From: Nitrosomonadales bacterium | GTDB lineage: Bacteria > Pseudomonadota > Gammaproteobacteria > Burkholderiales > Gallionellaceae | Assembly (NCBI GenBank): GCA_016214695.1 | Contig: JACRNY010000004.1 | Span: forward strand, 310,001-374,000 | Length of the DNA: 64,000 nucleotides | Reading direction: 5' to 3' | Part shown: one piece after another, positions 19,601 to 27,110 of the stretch | Position numbering within the stretch: the first letter of the stretch is position 1 | Layout of the letters: each line of letters begins with the position of its first letter | Notes under the pieces: generated by a model | Databases searched by the model: none | Seen by the model: only the letters and a program-made list of their open reading frames with translations | Told to the model about the DNA's origin: nothing | Position numbers and translations under genes: made by a program

Positions 19601-19764
19601 ACTTCATACAGATCATCACGCAAGCTGGGAGGGGCCCGCCTGGACATTTCGTCCACCGTCGACTTGTTGTCGATGAGGGACATCGCGCGCCGCAGGTCTC
19701 CCGACAAGGAGGATGCCTCACGCTCACCTTTTGCAGTTTTTATAAAGACTGTTTTCTTGTCCAT
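16675..19764 (-). CDS. Giant rod protein: N-terminal helical domain, Ala/Glu/Lys rod, one membrane helix, AsmA-like periplasmic domain
   Basis: A 1029-residue protein of unknown role. Residues 1-75 form a compact charged domain (SSLSGDLRRAMSLIDNKSTV, LRDDLYEVLGELVAGEYI) that looks winged-helix-like. Residues about 85-625 are a low-complexity rod built of Ala, Glu, Lys and Arg heptad-like units (KAEAEARVRAEIEAAARAK style), interrupted by a short Pro/Phe segment (GFQIDLDNFLGG). One membrane helix follows (about 633-655, GKIAFGLLVIALFVAVVLPYV). The last 370 residues resemble AsmA/DUF748-type repeats (LSVQLKQPVRIGSMSAASIP, LSGNFNAEIKMRAGNNPLTL). Topology would put the rod in the cytoplasm and the AsmA part in the periplasm. 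The start at 19764 has AGGA unusually close to the ATG. A hairpin GCGGCATGTGCCGC lies at 19804-19817 upstream. Confidence 0.8.
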   Translation of the reverse strand: MDKKTVFIKTAKGEREASSLSGDLRRAMSLIDNKSTVDEMSRRAPPSLRDDLYEVLGELVAGEYIRDRDKAAEPKIVAPKITAPKMFVPKPVASAVTDELDFTDLISSSKPKTTDMSAKQRAAEAELAKAELEIAMAQSSGSAAVENEANKEDKAKAKAAAAERARAELEAGIDAAKARASAEAAAKAEAKARLEADIAARARAEAESKAKQEAANREQAEAKAKLEAAARMRAEQEAARAKAALEAAARSKAEAEARVRAEIEAAARAKQIAEEKAKQEAEAARLKAEQEAARVKAELEAAEKAKAEAEAARIKAEQEAARIKAELEAAKARAEAEAKALAEAIAKREAEEKARQEAARLKAEQEAEAARLKAEQEAEAARLKAEQEAAAKAHAEAEERARAEALARQETEAKERAEALARQEEESRARAKALAKQEIEAREREEAFAKQEAEAAAKRTVDEAARSAAIAAQEAAAAAVKGKPAPTKAAAQGFQIDLDNFLGGAEPAEEQAAPQVEAVNRKADAELKAQQEAAQRAAAEAKAEAEAKSKQNAAAEMARLKAEADAARQKAEDEARRKAEEQALAEEQAKAWAEAEQRAQTQAKIEAEQAAQQAALSQAKAANKSAPRTHRAPLPLGKIAFGLLVIALFVAVVLPYVYPLQAYIAPLEQRLSVQLKQPVRIGSMSAASIPPRLQLQNVSVGIEQEVKIASVVLSFDPLSLLSETKVISEAELSGIGIKGNKIEGLGPSLKLIGGDSQFPVRHLTLQRVKIDTAEISVPDLSGIAEFDAQGGFSRIAMHSEDDKYSIDLKPDQGRWKLGLQLKETSLPWLPEIVFSDLSATGVLSEGEVNFTEMDAHIYNGILLGSAKLNWRRGWQLQGRLEAKTFELNKMFPKYGVEGEMFGEGTFSLSGDKLSQIGESPRLDGSFTVKSGGVNAIDMVETARLLSRENLVGGRTRFDDMIGTVQLENGERHFRQLKIVSGMLNASGSFDVSPTNQLSGNFNAEIKMRAGNNPLTLYGTLAEPKLRAGR

Positions 19765-19859
19765 GATCCTAATTTGTATGTTGCCTACCAAGCATCCGTG
19801 AAAGCGGCATGTGCCGCAATAAAAAAGTCCGAATTCTGCTTTCTGGCGCGTTTCTCGTA

Positions 19860-19888
19860 TTGACCAAAACGCTGACAATCATTAGTAT
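19860..19888 (+). promoter_or_regulatory. Sigma-70 promoter of tRNA-Asn
   Basis: TTGACC at 19860-19865, 17-base spacer, TAGTAT at 19883-19888, then a GC-rich discriminator GCGCCC. Confidence 0.75.
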
Positions 19889-19903
19889 AGCGCCCTCATC
19901 AAT

Positions 19904-19979
19904 TCCCTGATAGCTCAGTCGGTAGAGCGACGGACTGTTAATCCGCAGGTCCCTGGTTCGAGTCCAGGTCGGGGAGCCA
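19904..19979 (+). tRNA. tRNA-Asn(GTT)
   Basis: Complete 76-base tRNA with encoded CCA. Acceptor TCCCTGA pairs with TCGGGGA (one G-T), D-arm AGCTCAGTCGGTAGAGC, anticodon loop CTGTTAA (GTT), T-arm GGTTCGAGTCC. Own promoter upstream and strong terminator downstream. Confidence 0.98.
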
Positions 19980-19985
19980 AAAAAT

Positions 19986-20016
19986 AAGGGCTGGCACATC
20001 ATGTGCCAGCCCTTTT
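19986..20016. terminator. Bidirectional terminator between tRNA-Asn and ccmI
   Basis: A long stem (GGGCTGGCAC/GTGCCAGCCC plus flanking A-T pairs) followed by TTTTC on the plus strand and preceded by an A-rich run, so it can stop both tRNA-Asn and the ccm operon. Confidence 0.9.
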
Positions 20017-20037
20017 CATTTCCAACTCCATTCAACC

Positions 20038-21279
20038 TCAGCGGACTTGCTGATCGATATCGACCTTGATGCCGCGACTACCCAGGGCGAGCGGTTTGCT
20101 CATCCCCTGCAGATCACCGGGTTCCGGCATGGCATTGCCGGACTTGGAGACACGCGCAACCACAACCACCCGGTCGAAATTGGACATGCGCATCTCCGGC
20201 GACATCGCCATGCTGTCATCCAGCGAAAACTGGAGCGGCAGGTCTCTGACCTGTTTGCGCACGATCGCGAGCGGCATCTTGGGACCCTGTGCAGCTCGCG
20301 CCAGCACGAACACCGTGTCGTTCGGGGCGACCTGACTTCTCAGTGAATCGCTTAAAGTCACCGTGCCGCTGATACGCTCCTTGCCGGTCGCTGCCTTGGC
20401 TGGTGCGTCATTGATCTGCTCCAGTGCGGCCTTGCCGCCTTTGCTCTGCGCCAGCAGTTGACGGGCCTGATGGACTCCATCCTTGATCATCTGCGCATCC
20501 GGGTTGTCCGCCGGCACCAGCTTGAGCAGTTTCTCCCAGTGACGGACAGCCGCGGCGTAATCGCCGCGCTCCATCGCCGCGGTACCGGAAAGCGCCAGCG
20601 TCTTGAGGTTGTTCGGATCCAGTTTCAGCGCTTTTTCCAGCAGCTTGGTCGGCGCCCCCATCAGCGTACTATGGGTCATCGCCAATGCATCCGCATAATC
20701 AGCCCATATCCAGGCCTCATCCGGCACGATCTTGGTCAGGCTGTCATAGGTCCTGGCAGCATCGGAGAATCGACCGAGTTCGGAATAGGTGCGCGCCAGC
20801 ATCAGCAGCGCCTCCGGATCGGCCGGACTCTGCGCCACCCTTTCTTCCAGGGATTTCAGGGACTCGGCGGCATTCGTCTGGCCCGGCATGGCGCCATGGG
20901 CTGGCAGCGGCGAGAAGGCTTGCAGGTTGCCCAACTGCAGGTACAGCCCCACCGAGGCCAGCGGGATCAGCAGCGCCAGCGCAATGGCCAATGTCTTGTA
21001 GGGATTGCGCTTTACCGGAACATCCTGCTGCTCGTCCGGATGCACCTCCTCCAGCAGTCGCGCCTGCAATTCGCGCTTGCCCTGTTCATGCAGCTCCGGC
21101 GTGAGCAGGCCGTTGCGCAGGTCAGTGTCCATCTCGGCGATCTGGTCGCGATAGATCTCCAGATTGGCGGCGTCGCGCACTACCGCGTTGTTTCTCGCGA
21201 TACCGCGCCACAGCGGCACCCCCACGAACAGCACAGCAACGATCAGCAGCAGCGCAGAAATAATCCAGAAGGTAGTCAT
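20038..21279 (-). CDS. ccmI: Cytochrome c maturation protein CcmI (CycH)
   Basis: Membrane-anchored TPR protein that presents apocytochrome c to the CcmF/H haem ligase. The 413 residues have an N-terminal membrane helix (FWIISALLLIVAVLFVGVPL), a cytoplasmic Arg/Glu loop (YRDQIAEMDTDLRNGLL), a second helix (LAIALALLIPLASVGLYL), TPR repeats in the periplasm (PADPEALLMLARTYSELGRF; DPNNLKTLALSGTAAMERGD) and a beta-rich C-terminal domain. This corresponds to the CcmI1/CcmI2 layout. It starts four bases after the ccmH stop and is the last gene of the ccm operon. Confidence 0.93.
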   Translation of the reverse strand: MTTFWIISALLLIVAVLFVGVPLWRGIARNNAVVRDAANLEIYRDQIAEMDTDLRNGLLTPELHEQGKRELQARLLEEVHPDEQQDVPVKRNPYKTLAIALALLIPLASVGLYLQLGNLQAFSPLPAHGAMPGQTNAAESLKSLEERVAQSPADPEALLMLARTYSELGRFSDAARTYDSLTKIVPDEAWIWADYADALAMTHSTLMGAPTKLLEKALKLDPNNLKTLALSGTAAMERGDYAAAVRHWEKLLKLVPADNPDAQMIKDGVHQARQLLAQSKGGKAALEQINDAPAKAATGKERISGTVTLSDSLRSQVAPNDTVFVLARAAQGPKMPLAIVRKQVRDLPLQFSLDDSMAMSPEMRMSNFDRVVVVARVSKSGNAMPEPGDLQGMSKPLALGSRGIKVDIDQQVR

Positions 21280-21283
21280 CTAT

Positions 21284-21742
21284 CTATTCTTGGTCGTTAA
21301 GTAAGGCAGCGGCACGTTTCTGTGCTTCTTCGCTGAGTTGAGTTTCGGGCACGATCTGGCGGCGTTTGCGCACCTGGTAGAGCAGCATGCCCACGCCGAT
21401 CAACAGCAGTGCGAACGGGCCGAACCACAGCAGCACGGTATAACTTTTCATCGGCGGGTCATACAGCACGAAGTCGCCATAGCGCGAAACGAGGTAGTCG
21501 ATGATCTCCTGATCGCTCTTCCCCAGGTTCATCTGCTCGCGCACCTCGCGGCGCAGATCTTCCGCCAGTTCCGCATGCGAACTGGCCAGCGATTCGTTCT
21601 GGCACACCAGGCAGCGCAACTTCTCGGCCAGCACGATCATGCGCTTTTCCAGCACCGGATCGGCCGCCATGTCCTGTGCTTCGCCCGCATGCGCGAACAC
21701 AGGCAGCAAAGCCAACATCAGGATAGCGAGGTACCTCATCAT
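21284..21742 (-). CDS. ccmH: Cytochrome c maturation protein CcmH
   Basis: Periplasm-facing thiol oxidoreductase that reduces the apocytochrome CXXCH disulfide or delivers the substrate to CcmF. The 152 residues have a signal peptide (MMRYLAILMLALLPVFAHAG), the conserved LRCLVCQNESLASSHAELA motif with the LRCXXC pair, DLRREVREQ, and one C-terminal membrane helix (LLWFGPFALLLIGVGMLLY). It is the short CcmH form (no TPR part), matching a separate CcmI. The start at 21742 overlaps the ccmG stop by four bases (ATGA). Confidence 0.96.
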   Translation of the reverse strand: MMRYLAILMLALLPVFAHAGEAQDMAADPVLEKRMIVLAEKLRCLVCQNESLASSHAELAEDLRREVREQMNLGKSDQEIIDYLVSRYGDFVLYDPPMKSYTVLLWFGPFALLLIGVGMLLYQVRKRRQIVPETQLSEEAQKRAAALLNDQE

Positions 21743-22266
21743 TCTTTCTCCAGTTTGGCGACCAGCGGCAGGATGGTGTCGCTCAGGCTCTGCATGGTGA
21801 CCGGACCGATCTGCTTGTAGCGGATGATGCCCTGCTTGTCGATCACATAGGTCTCGGGTACGCCGTACACGCCGTAGTCGATACCGATGCGCCCTTCGGT
21901 GTCGGATACGCTCAGAACATAGGGATCGCCGCCGCGCTGCAGCCACATCTCGGCATCCGCGCGCTTGTCCTTGTAGTTCAGGCCGTAGATGGGCACGGTC
22001 TTCTGCGCGGCCAGCTCGACCAGCAGCGGATGCTCGTCGCGGCAGGAGACACACCAGGAAGCCCACACGTTGAGCATCCACACCTTGCCCTTCATGTCAG
22101 CCGGAGAGAACTGCTTCTTCGGCTCATGCAATTGCGGCAGGGTGAATGCCGGCGCCGGTTTGTCGACCAGCGGCGAAGGGACTTCGCGCGGGTTCAGGCT
22201 CAGCCCCTTGAACAGGAAGGCGGCCAGCGCCAGAAATATGACCAGAGGCAATATGAATCGCATCAT
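21739..22266 (-). CDS. ccmG: Thiol:disulfide interchange protein CcmG/DsbE
   Basis: Membrane-anchored periplasmic thioredoxin that keeps the CcmH or apocytochrome thiols reduced. The 175 residues comprise an N-terminal anchor (FILPLVIFLALAAFLFKGL), LVDKPAPAFTLPQL, the active site WASWCVSCRDEHP (WCxxC), and the cis-Pro region GVYGVPETYVIDKQG, typical of DsbE. The start at 22266 overlaps the ccmF stop by four bases. Upstream in-frame starts lie within ccmF and would destroy the signal anchor. Confidence 0.96.
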   Translation of the reverse strand: MMRFILPLVIFLALAAFLFKGLSLNPREVPSPLVDKPAPAFTLPQLHEPKKQFSPADMKGKVWMLNVWASWCVSCRDEHPLLVELAAQKTVPIYGLNYKDKRADAEMWLQRGGDPYVLSVSDTEGRIGIDYGVYGVPETYVIDKQGIIRYKQIGPVTMQSLSDTILPLVAKLEKE

Positions 22267-24251
22267 GCTGTCTTCTCCTGCAGGGGTTGCGCAACGCCGC
22301 TGGCGGCGGGTTTGCTCTTGCGCGCGTGGATACGGTAGCGGCGATCGCTGATGGCGAGGATGCCGCCCAGCGACATGAGCAGGCAACCGGCCCAGATCCA
22401 GTCCACGAAAGGCTTGATGTAGATACGTACCGCCCAGGCTTCGGTGTCGGGGATGGGTTCACCCAGCGAGACATACAAGTCGCGGAACACGCCGGTCTCG
22501 ATGGCCGCTTCGGTCATCGGCATGCCGGAGGCGTTGTACTGACGCTTCTCGGGGAACAATTCGGTGGCCAGTTTGCCATCCTTCAACACGCTCACTCGTC
22601 CCTCGGCGGCGATGTAGTTCGGCCCCTGTTTCTCGCGCGCACCTTCGAAACGGAATACATAGCCGCCCGCTTCCAGCGTGTCGCCGACATCCATGCGCAC
22701 GTCGCGCTCGGTCTCGTAGCCCTTCACCATGGTCACGCCGATGATGAACACTGCCACACCGAGATGGGCGAACTGCATGCCGTAATAACTCAGCGAAGGT
22801 TGCTTGATTCTTTGCCACAGGCTGCCGGTACCGGCCAGGCGCTTACGCAGATCGAGTGCAGCGGTGAATATCAACCAGGCGGCAAGCCACATACCCATTG
22901 CGATCAACGGTGTCCACAGACCAAGTGTGAACGGCAACACCAAAGCCACGACCACGCTCGCCGCCAATGCCCAGCGTACCCGCTGCCAGATGTCGGGCAG
23001 ACTCGCCTGCTTCCAGCGGGCGATCGGTCCCAAACCCATCATCATCACCATCGGCACCATCAGCGGCACGAACACGGTATGGAAGTAAGGCGGGCCCACG
23101 GAGAGCTTGCCGAAGCCGAGTGCATCCATGAACAGCGGGTACAGCGTACCCAAGAACACCGAGGCGGAAGCGACCGACAACAGCACGTTGTTGGTCAGCA
23201 GCATGGATTCGCGCGAAACCAGATCGAACTTGCCCCCCAAACCGATCCTGGGGGCACGCCAAGCGAACAGCAACAGTGAAGCACCGATGACCACGACCAG
23301 GAAAGAGAGGATGAAGACCCCGCGTTTGGGATCGGTCGCGAACGCATGGACCGAGGTCAGCACGCCGGAACGCACGAGAAACGTGCCGAGCAGCGACAAG
23401 GAGAATGCGGCGATGGCGAGCAGCACTGTCCAGCTCTTGAATGCTCCGCGCTTTTCGGTCACCGCCAGCGAGTGCATCAATGCCGTACCGACCAGCCAGG
23501 GCATGAACGAGGCATTCTCGACCGGATCCCAGAACCACCAGCCGCCCCAACCCAGCTCGTAATACGCCCACCAGCTACCGAGCGCGATACCGATGGTCAT
23601 GAATACCCAGGCCACCGTCGTCCAGGGTCGCGACCAGCGCGCCCAGGTGGCATCCAGCTGGCCTCCCAGCAAGGCAGACAGGGCAAATGCGAATGCCACC
23701 GAGAATCCGACATACCCCATGTACAGCATCGGCGGGTGGATGACCAAACCCGGGTCCTGCAACAGCGGATTCAGATCGCGACCGTCCATTGCCGCCGGCA
23801 ACAATCGATCGAAGGGATTGGATGTGAACAGCATGAACAACAGGAAGCCGACCGAGACCAGCCCCATCACACCGATGACGCGCGCCACCATCTCTTCCGG
23901 CAAATGCTTGCTGAACATCGCCACCGCGACGGTCCACAGCGTCAGGATGAAAGCCCACAGCAGCAGCGAACCTTCATGGCCGCCCCACACCGCTGCGACA
24001 CGATATGCCGCAGGCAATTGCGAGTTCGAGTGCTGCGCCACATACAGCACCGAGAAGTCGTTGGCGAGGAAGGATGTCGTCAGACAACCGAACGCGATGG
24101 CGACGAACACGAACTGCCCTACTGCCAGCGGCCGGGCGATGCCCATCAACACTGAGCTGGAACGCGCGGCACCGACGATAGGCAGGATGCCCTGCAACAG
24201 CGCCAGCGATAGCGCGACGATCAATGCGAACTGCCCGATTTCTGGAATCAT
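22263..24251 (-). CDS. ccmF: Cytochrome c haem lyase subunit CcmF
   Basis: Polytopic haem ligase that attaches haem from holo-CcmE to apocytochrome c. The 662 residues contain many membrane helices and the haem-handling WWD motif (GWGGWWFWDPVENASFMPWL), with conserved His residues around it (WGGHEGSLLLW; HPPMLYMGY). Length fits CcmF (about 650). A C-terminal periplasmic domain (VRMDVGDTLEAGGYVFRFEG) precedes the last helix. It lies 17 bases after ccmE. Confidence 0.97.
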   Translation of the reverse strand: MIPEIGQFALIVALSLALLQGILPIVGAARSSSVLMGIARPLAVGQFVFVAIAFGCLTTSFLANDFSVLYVAQHSNSQLPAAYRVAAVWGGHEGSLLLWAFILTLWTVAVAMFSKHLPEEMVARVIGVMGLVSVGFLLFMLFTSNPFDRLLPAAMDGRDLNPLLQDPGLVIHPPMLYMGYVGFSVAFAFALSALLGGQLDATWARWSRPWTTVAWVFMTIGIALGSWWAYYELGWGGWWFWDPVENASFMPWLVGTALMHSLAVTEKRGAFKSWTVLLAIAAFSLSLLGTFLVRSGVLTSVHAFATDPKRGVFILSFLVVVIGASLLLFAWRAPRIGLGGKFDLVSRESMLLTNNVLLSVASASVFLGTLYPLFMDALGFGKLSVGPPYFHTVFVPLMVPMVMMMGLGPIARWKQASLPDIWQRVRWALAASVVVALVLPFTLGLWTPLIAMGMWLAAWLIFTAALDLRKRLAGTGSLWQRIKQPSLSYYGMQFAHLGVAVFIIGVTMVKGYETERDVRMDVGDTLEAGGYVFRFEGAREKQGPNYIAAEGRVSVLKDGKLATELFPEKRQYNASGMPMTEAAIETGVFRDLYVSLGEPIPDTEAWAVRIYIKPFVDWIWAGCLLMSLGGILAISDRRYRIHARKSKPAASGVAQPLQEKTA

Positions 24252-24268
24252 GCTTGGACCTTCAATAA

Positions 24269-24751
24269 TTATTTGGCGACAGGGTATTCAGCCGAGGCAC
24301 TGCCCGGCTGCATTGCATTGGCCTTGGCCGCTTCGGCTTTCTTCAGTGCATCGGCAGCCTCGGGCGGCATGTAGTTCTCGTCATGTTTGGCCAAAACCTC
24401 GTCGGCACGGAACACGTTTGCCTCATCCAGCTTGCCTTGGGCGACCACACCTTTACCTTCCTTGAACAGGTCGGGCAGGATGCCTTTGTAAACCACCGGC
24501 ATGACTTTATGGTTGTCGGTGATGTTGAAATTGACGGTCAAACCGTCCGTCTCGCGTTTGACACTGCCCGGCTCGACCAGACCGCCGATACGGAAATTGC
24601 GCCCCTGCGGCGCTTCCTTGTCGAACACCTGCGTCGGCGTGAAGTACAGGCTGACATTGTTCTTCAGCGCATACAGCACCAGTCCCACGGCTGCCGCGAC
24701 CAGCACCACACCGGCCACGATGAATCCCAGTCTTTTCTGTCTCGGCGTCAT
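24269..24751 (-). CDS. ccmE: Haem chaperone CcmE
   Basis: Periplasmic OB-fold haem chaperone that binds haem covalently through a His. The 160 residues have an N-terminal anchor (GFIVAGVVLVAAAVGLVLYAL), the OB core (FRIGGLVEPGSVKRETDGLTV; VVYKGILPDLFKEGKGVVAQG) and the haem-binding motif LAKHDENYMPPE with the His of HxxxY. The C-terminal tail is flexible and Ala-rich. The start overlaps the ccmD stop by four bases. Confidence 0.97.
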   Translation of the reverse strand: MTPRQKRLGFIVAGVVLVAAAVGLVLYALKNNVSLYFTPTQVFDKEAPQGRNFRIGGLVEPGSVKRETDGLTVNFNITDNHKVMPVVYKGILPDLFKEGKGVVAQGKLDEANVFRADEVLAKHDENYMPPEAADALKKAEAAKANAMQPGSASAEYPVAK

Positions 24752-24927
24752 GCGCGCTCTCCCCTGTCTTCATTGTCCATGCGCATCAGTTTCAATTCGC
24801 GCAGAATGTTCTTGCGGCGGTTGCGCACCAGCAGTGCCTCGATAGCAAAGACCGCCATGGCCACCCCATACGAACCCCACACATAGAACGCATAGCCATT
24901 CATGGCAAAGAACTCGCCCCAGTTCAT
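24748..24927 (-). CDS. ccmD: Haem exporter subunit CcmD
   Basis: Small membrane protein that helps release holo-CcmE from the CcmABC complex. The 59-residue product has an N-terminal segment (MNWGEFFAMNGYAFYVWGSY), one membrane helix (GVAMAVFAIEALL) and a basic cytoplasmic tail (RNRRKNILRELKLMRM), the standard CcmD pattern. Both ends overlap neighbours by four bases (ccmC stop, ccmE start), which fixes the start at 24927. Confidence 0.93.
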   Translation of the reverse strand: MNWGEFFAMNGYAFYVWGSYGVAMAVFAIEALLVRNRRKNILRELKLMRMDNEDRGERA

Positions 24928-25661
24928 GATTGCACCTCCTTGAGTTCATTCACCCACTGCGTGTTCCGCTCGCGTTCCAGGATGATGCTGCGCACGCGCG
25001 CCAGTGCGACCGCGATGACATACAACCAGCAGGCGACCAGCACGATGAACATGGCTTGCTGCATCGCCACATGCATGCTGGTGCCGGACATCTTGATGGT
25101 CGCGCCCTGATGCAGGGTGTTCCACCACTTCACCGAGAAATAGATGATGGGAACGTTGACCGAGCCGACGATGGCGAGCAAAGCGGCGGCCTTGTCTGCA
25201 CGGCGCGGATCCTCGATGGATGCCTGCAGGGCGATGAAGCCGAGATAGAGGAACAGCAGGATCAGTTCGGAAGTCAGACGCGCATCCCATACCCACCACG
25301 CGCCCCACATCGGCTTGCCCCACAAGGCTCCGGTCCACAGGGAGATGAATGCGAACAGCGCGCCGGTAGGAGCCAAAGCTTGCGCCATCATGGAAGAAAG
25401 TCGCGTATTGAAGATCAGACCCAGAGCCGCATAACCCGCCATGATCAGATAGATGAACATGGACAGGATGGAAGCGGGAACGTGAATGAAGATGATGCGA
25501 TAGGCCTCGCTTTGCACCGCATCGGTCGGTGCGACGAAGAAACCGATGTAGAGCCCGATAGCGAACAGGAGAACGGCAGGCCATGCGAAGAACGGGATCA
25601 GCTTGCCAGCCAGGCCGTAGAAAGTCGAAGGTGCCGAATATTTGAACCAGTTGATTGCCAA
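24924..25661 (-). CDS. ccmC: Haem exporter/handling protein CcmC
   Basis: Six-helix membrane protein that delivers haem to CcmE. The 245 residues carry the WWD motif (MWGAWWVWDARLTSELILL) and the two conserved His residues (IIFIHVPAS; GTSMHVAMQ). The likely start is TTG at 25661, with GGAG seven bases before it, five bases after the ccmB stop; it gives the family's normal length and N-terminus (AINWFKYSAPSTFYGLAGKL). An ATG at 25700 would overlap ccmB by 35 bases and add Arg-rich residues not typical for CcmC. Confidence 0.93.
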   Translation of the reverse strand: MAINWFKYSAPSTFYGLAGKLIPFFAWPAVLLFAIGLYIGFFVAPTDAVQSEAYRIIFIHVPASILSMFIYLIMAGYAALGLIFNTRLSSMMAQALAPTGALFAFISLWTGALWGKPMWGAWWVWDARLTSELILLFLYLGFIALQASIEDPRRADKAAALLAIVGSVNVPIIYFSVKWWNTLHQGATIKMSGTSMHVAMQQAMFIVLVACWLYVIAVALARVRSIILERERNTQWVNELKEVQS

Positions 25662-25665
25662 ATCA

Positions 25666-26349
25666 CTACTCCATTGAAATGCGCAGCGCCTGCGCCGCAA
25701 CGAACGGCGTGAACACCAACGCGAATAATGTGAATGCTCCCAATAACGCCAGGTTGGAGACAGCGCTCATGCCCCCATTCACTGCTTCCACCGCCCCCGC
25801 GCCGAAGATCAGCACCGGGATGCACAGAGGCAACACCAGCAACGACACCAGCACCCCGCCACCGCGCAAGCCCAGCGTCAGCGCCGCGCCGACGGCCCCG
25901 ATCATGCTCAACACGGGGGTGCCCAGCAGCAAGGCCAGCACCAGTATCCACAGTGCCTGCGCCGACATGTCGAACTGCAAGCCCAGCACCGGAGCGATCA
26001 GCGCCAGCGGCAGACCGGACAGCATCCAGTGTGCCAGTATCTTGCCCAGCACCAGCACCGACAGCGATTGCGGCGCGAGCATCATCTGCTCCAGTGTGCC
26101 ATCGGCGTGATCCGCAGAGAACATGCGCGGCAACGACAGCATCGATGCCAGCAAGGCTGCGACCCACACCACACCGGATGCCATCTTGCGCAACATCTCC
26201 GGCTCCGGCCCGACCCCGAGCGGGAACAGACTCACCACCATCACGAAGAAGATCAGTGTAGTCAGCACATCGGCACGGCGACGCATCGCCAGCAGCAGAT
26301 CGCGCCGCACCACCAATCCGAGTAAACCGAAGAGCGACAGTCTATTCAT
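25666..26349 (-). CDS. ccmB: Haem exporter permease CcmB
   Basis: Membrane subunit of the CcmAB(CD) ABC transporter, which uses ATP to release holo-CcmE. The 227 residues have six predicted membrane helices and the family features RRDLLLAMRRRADVLTTLIF, FSADHADGTLEQMML and LALLLGTPVLSMIGAVGAAL. Length matches CcmB (about 220). The start overlaps the ccmA stop by four bases. Confidence 0.96.
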   Translation of the reverse strand: MNRLSLFGLLGLVVRRDLLLAMRRRADVLTTLIFFVMVVSLFPLGVGPEPEMLRKMASGVVWVAALLASMLSLPRMFSADHADGTLEQMMLAPQSLSVLVLGKILAHWMLSGLPLALIAPVLGLQFDMSAQALWILVLALLLGTPVLSMIGAVGAALTLGLRGGGVLVSLLVLPLCIPVLIFGAGAVEAVNGGMSAVSNLALLGAFTLFALVFTPFVAAQALRISME

Positions 26350-26975
26350 GACAACATCAACTGCCGCGTTTGCACACCCGCCACTTGCAAGGGTTGGTGT
26401 GTCGTAAAAATCGTCATGCCGCCTTTCGACAGATGCTCGCCGATAAGTTCCTGCATCAGGCCTACTGCCCCCACATCGAGTGCGGTCAAAGGTTCATCCA
26501 GTATCCACAAGTGCGCATCGCCGACCAGCAACCGTGACAGTGCCACCCTGCGTCGCTGTCCTTGCGACAGCACCCGCACAGGCAGGTGCTCGCGTCTCTG
26601 TAATCCCATGCGCCGCAGGGCGGAGACAGCCTGCTGATCGCTCAGTGTGTATCCTGCCAAGCCGGCGCTCATCTGCAGATTCTCCAGCGCGCTCAACTCA
26701 TCCTTGATCGCATTGAGGTGTCCGAGGTAACACATCTCGGCGTGGAAATCGTCGTCCCACTCGCCGATGTCCTGACCGCTCCAATGCACTGATCCCTGCA
26801 CCGGCTGCACAAAACCGCACAAAGTGCGCAACAAAGTGGTCTTGCCACTGCCGTTCGCCCCCTGTACCTGCATCAATTCGCCCGGTGCCAGCGTGAAACT
26901 CAGCCCGCTGAACAGGCGATGGTCGCCCCGCTCACAGGCAAGATCTTTCACTTCCAGAAGAGGAGCTTGTTGCAT
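26346..26975 (-). CDS. ccmA: Haem exporter ATP-binding protein CcmA
   Basis: ATPase of the CcmAB transporter. The 209 residues contain Walker A QGANGSGKTTLLRTL, the ABC signature LSQGQRRRVALSRLL, Walker B LWILDEPLTALD and the switch His in TTHQPL. Start chosen at 26975 (MQQAPLLEVKDL), which gives normal length; the upstream in-frame ATG at 27050 lies beyond the probable promoter. First gene of the ccmABCDEFGHI operon, divergent from fabI. Confidence 0.96.
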   Translation of the reverse strand: MQQAPLLEVKDLACERGDHRLFSGLSFTLAPGELMQVQGANGSGKTTLLRTLCGFVQPVQGSVHWSGQDIGEWDDDFHAEMCYLGHLNAIKDELSALENLQMSAGLAGYTLSDQQAVSALRRMGLQRREHLPVRVLSQGQRRRVALSRLLVGDAHLWILDEPLTALDVGAVGLMQELIGEHLSKGGMTIFTTHQPLQVAGVQTRQLMLS

Positions 26976-27014
26976 GAAAAAACGTGTCGTACGCCGGAAA
27001 CAAAAGAGCGTCGG

Positions 27015-27020
27015 ATTATA
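27015..27020 (-). promoter_or_regulatory. -10 box of the ccm operon
   Basis: Perfect TATAAT on the minus strand, 40 bases before the ccmA ATG. The -35 region is poor and coincides with a near-palindrome at 27028-27043. Confidence 0.5.
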
Positions 27021-27027
27021 TACGATA

Positions 27028-27043
27028 GCACTGCATGCGGTGC
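27028..27043. promoter_or_regulatory. Near-palindrome between the ccmA and fabI promoters
   Basis: GCACTGCATGCGGTGC is a 16-base palindrome with one mismatched pair, placed midway between two divergent TATAAT boxes and over their poor -35 regions. A regulator-binding site is possible; unproven. Confidence 0.35.
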
Positions 27044-27059
27044 AGCCCATCTATTAGGT

Positions 27060-27065
27060 TATAAT
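27060..27065 (+). promoter_or_regulatory. -10 box of fabI
   Basis: Perfect TATAAT 45 bases before the fabI ATG; no strong -35 hexamer. Confidence 0.55.
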
Positions 27066-27110
27066 CCGCGCCGCATCAGTCGTTCGCAACCAATTTGAAC
27101 CGAGGAAAAC

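Noticed and set aside
17852-19863. Two long plus-strand Ser/Ala- and Leu/Cys-rich frames opposite the rod protein
   Set aside because: They are the complement of the low-complexity Ala/Glu/Lys coding region; the minus-strand reading has a membrane helix and AsmA-like domain and ends at a terminator.
21743-22081. Upstream in-frame extension of ccmH (and similar extensions of glgA, sdhA, sdhD, gltA, acuI)
   Set aside because: The extensions lie inside the upstream gene in another frame; the internal ATGs give signal peptides or family N-termini and 1-7 base overlaps or short gaps.
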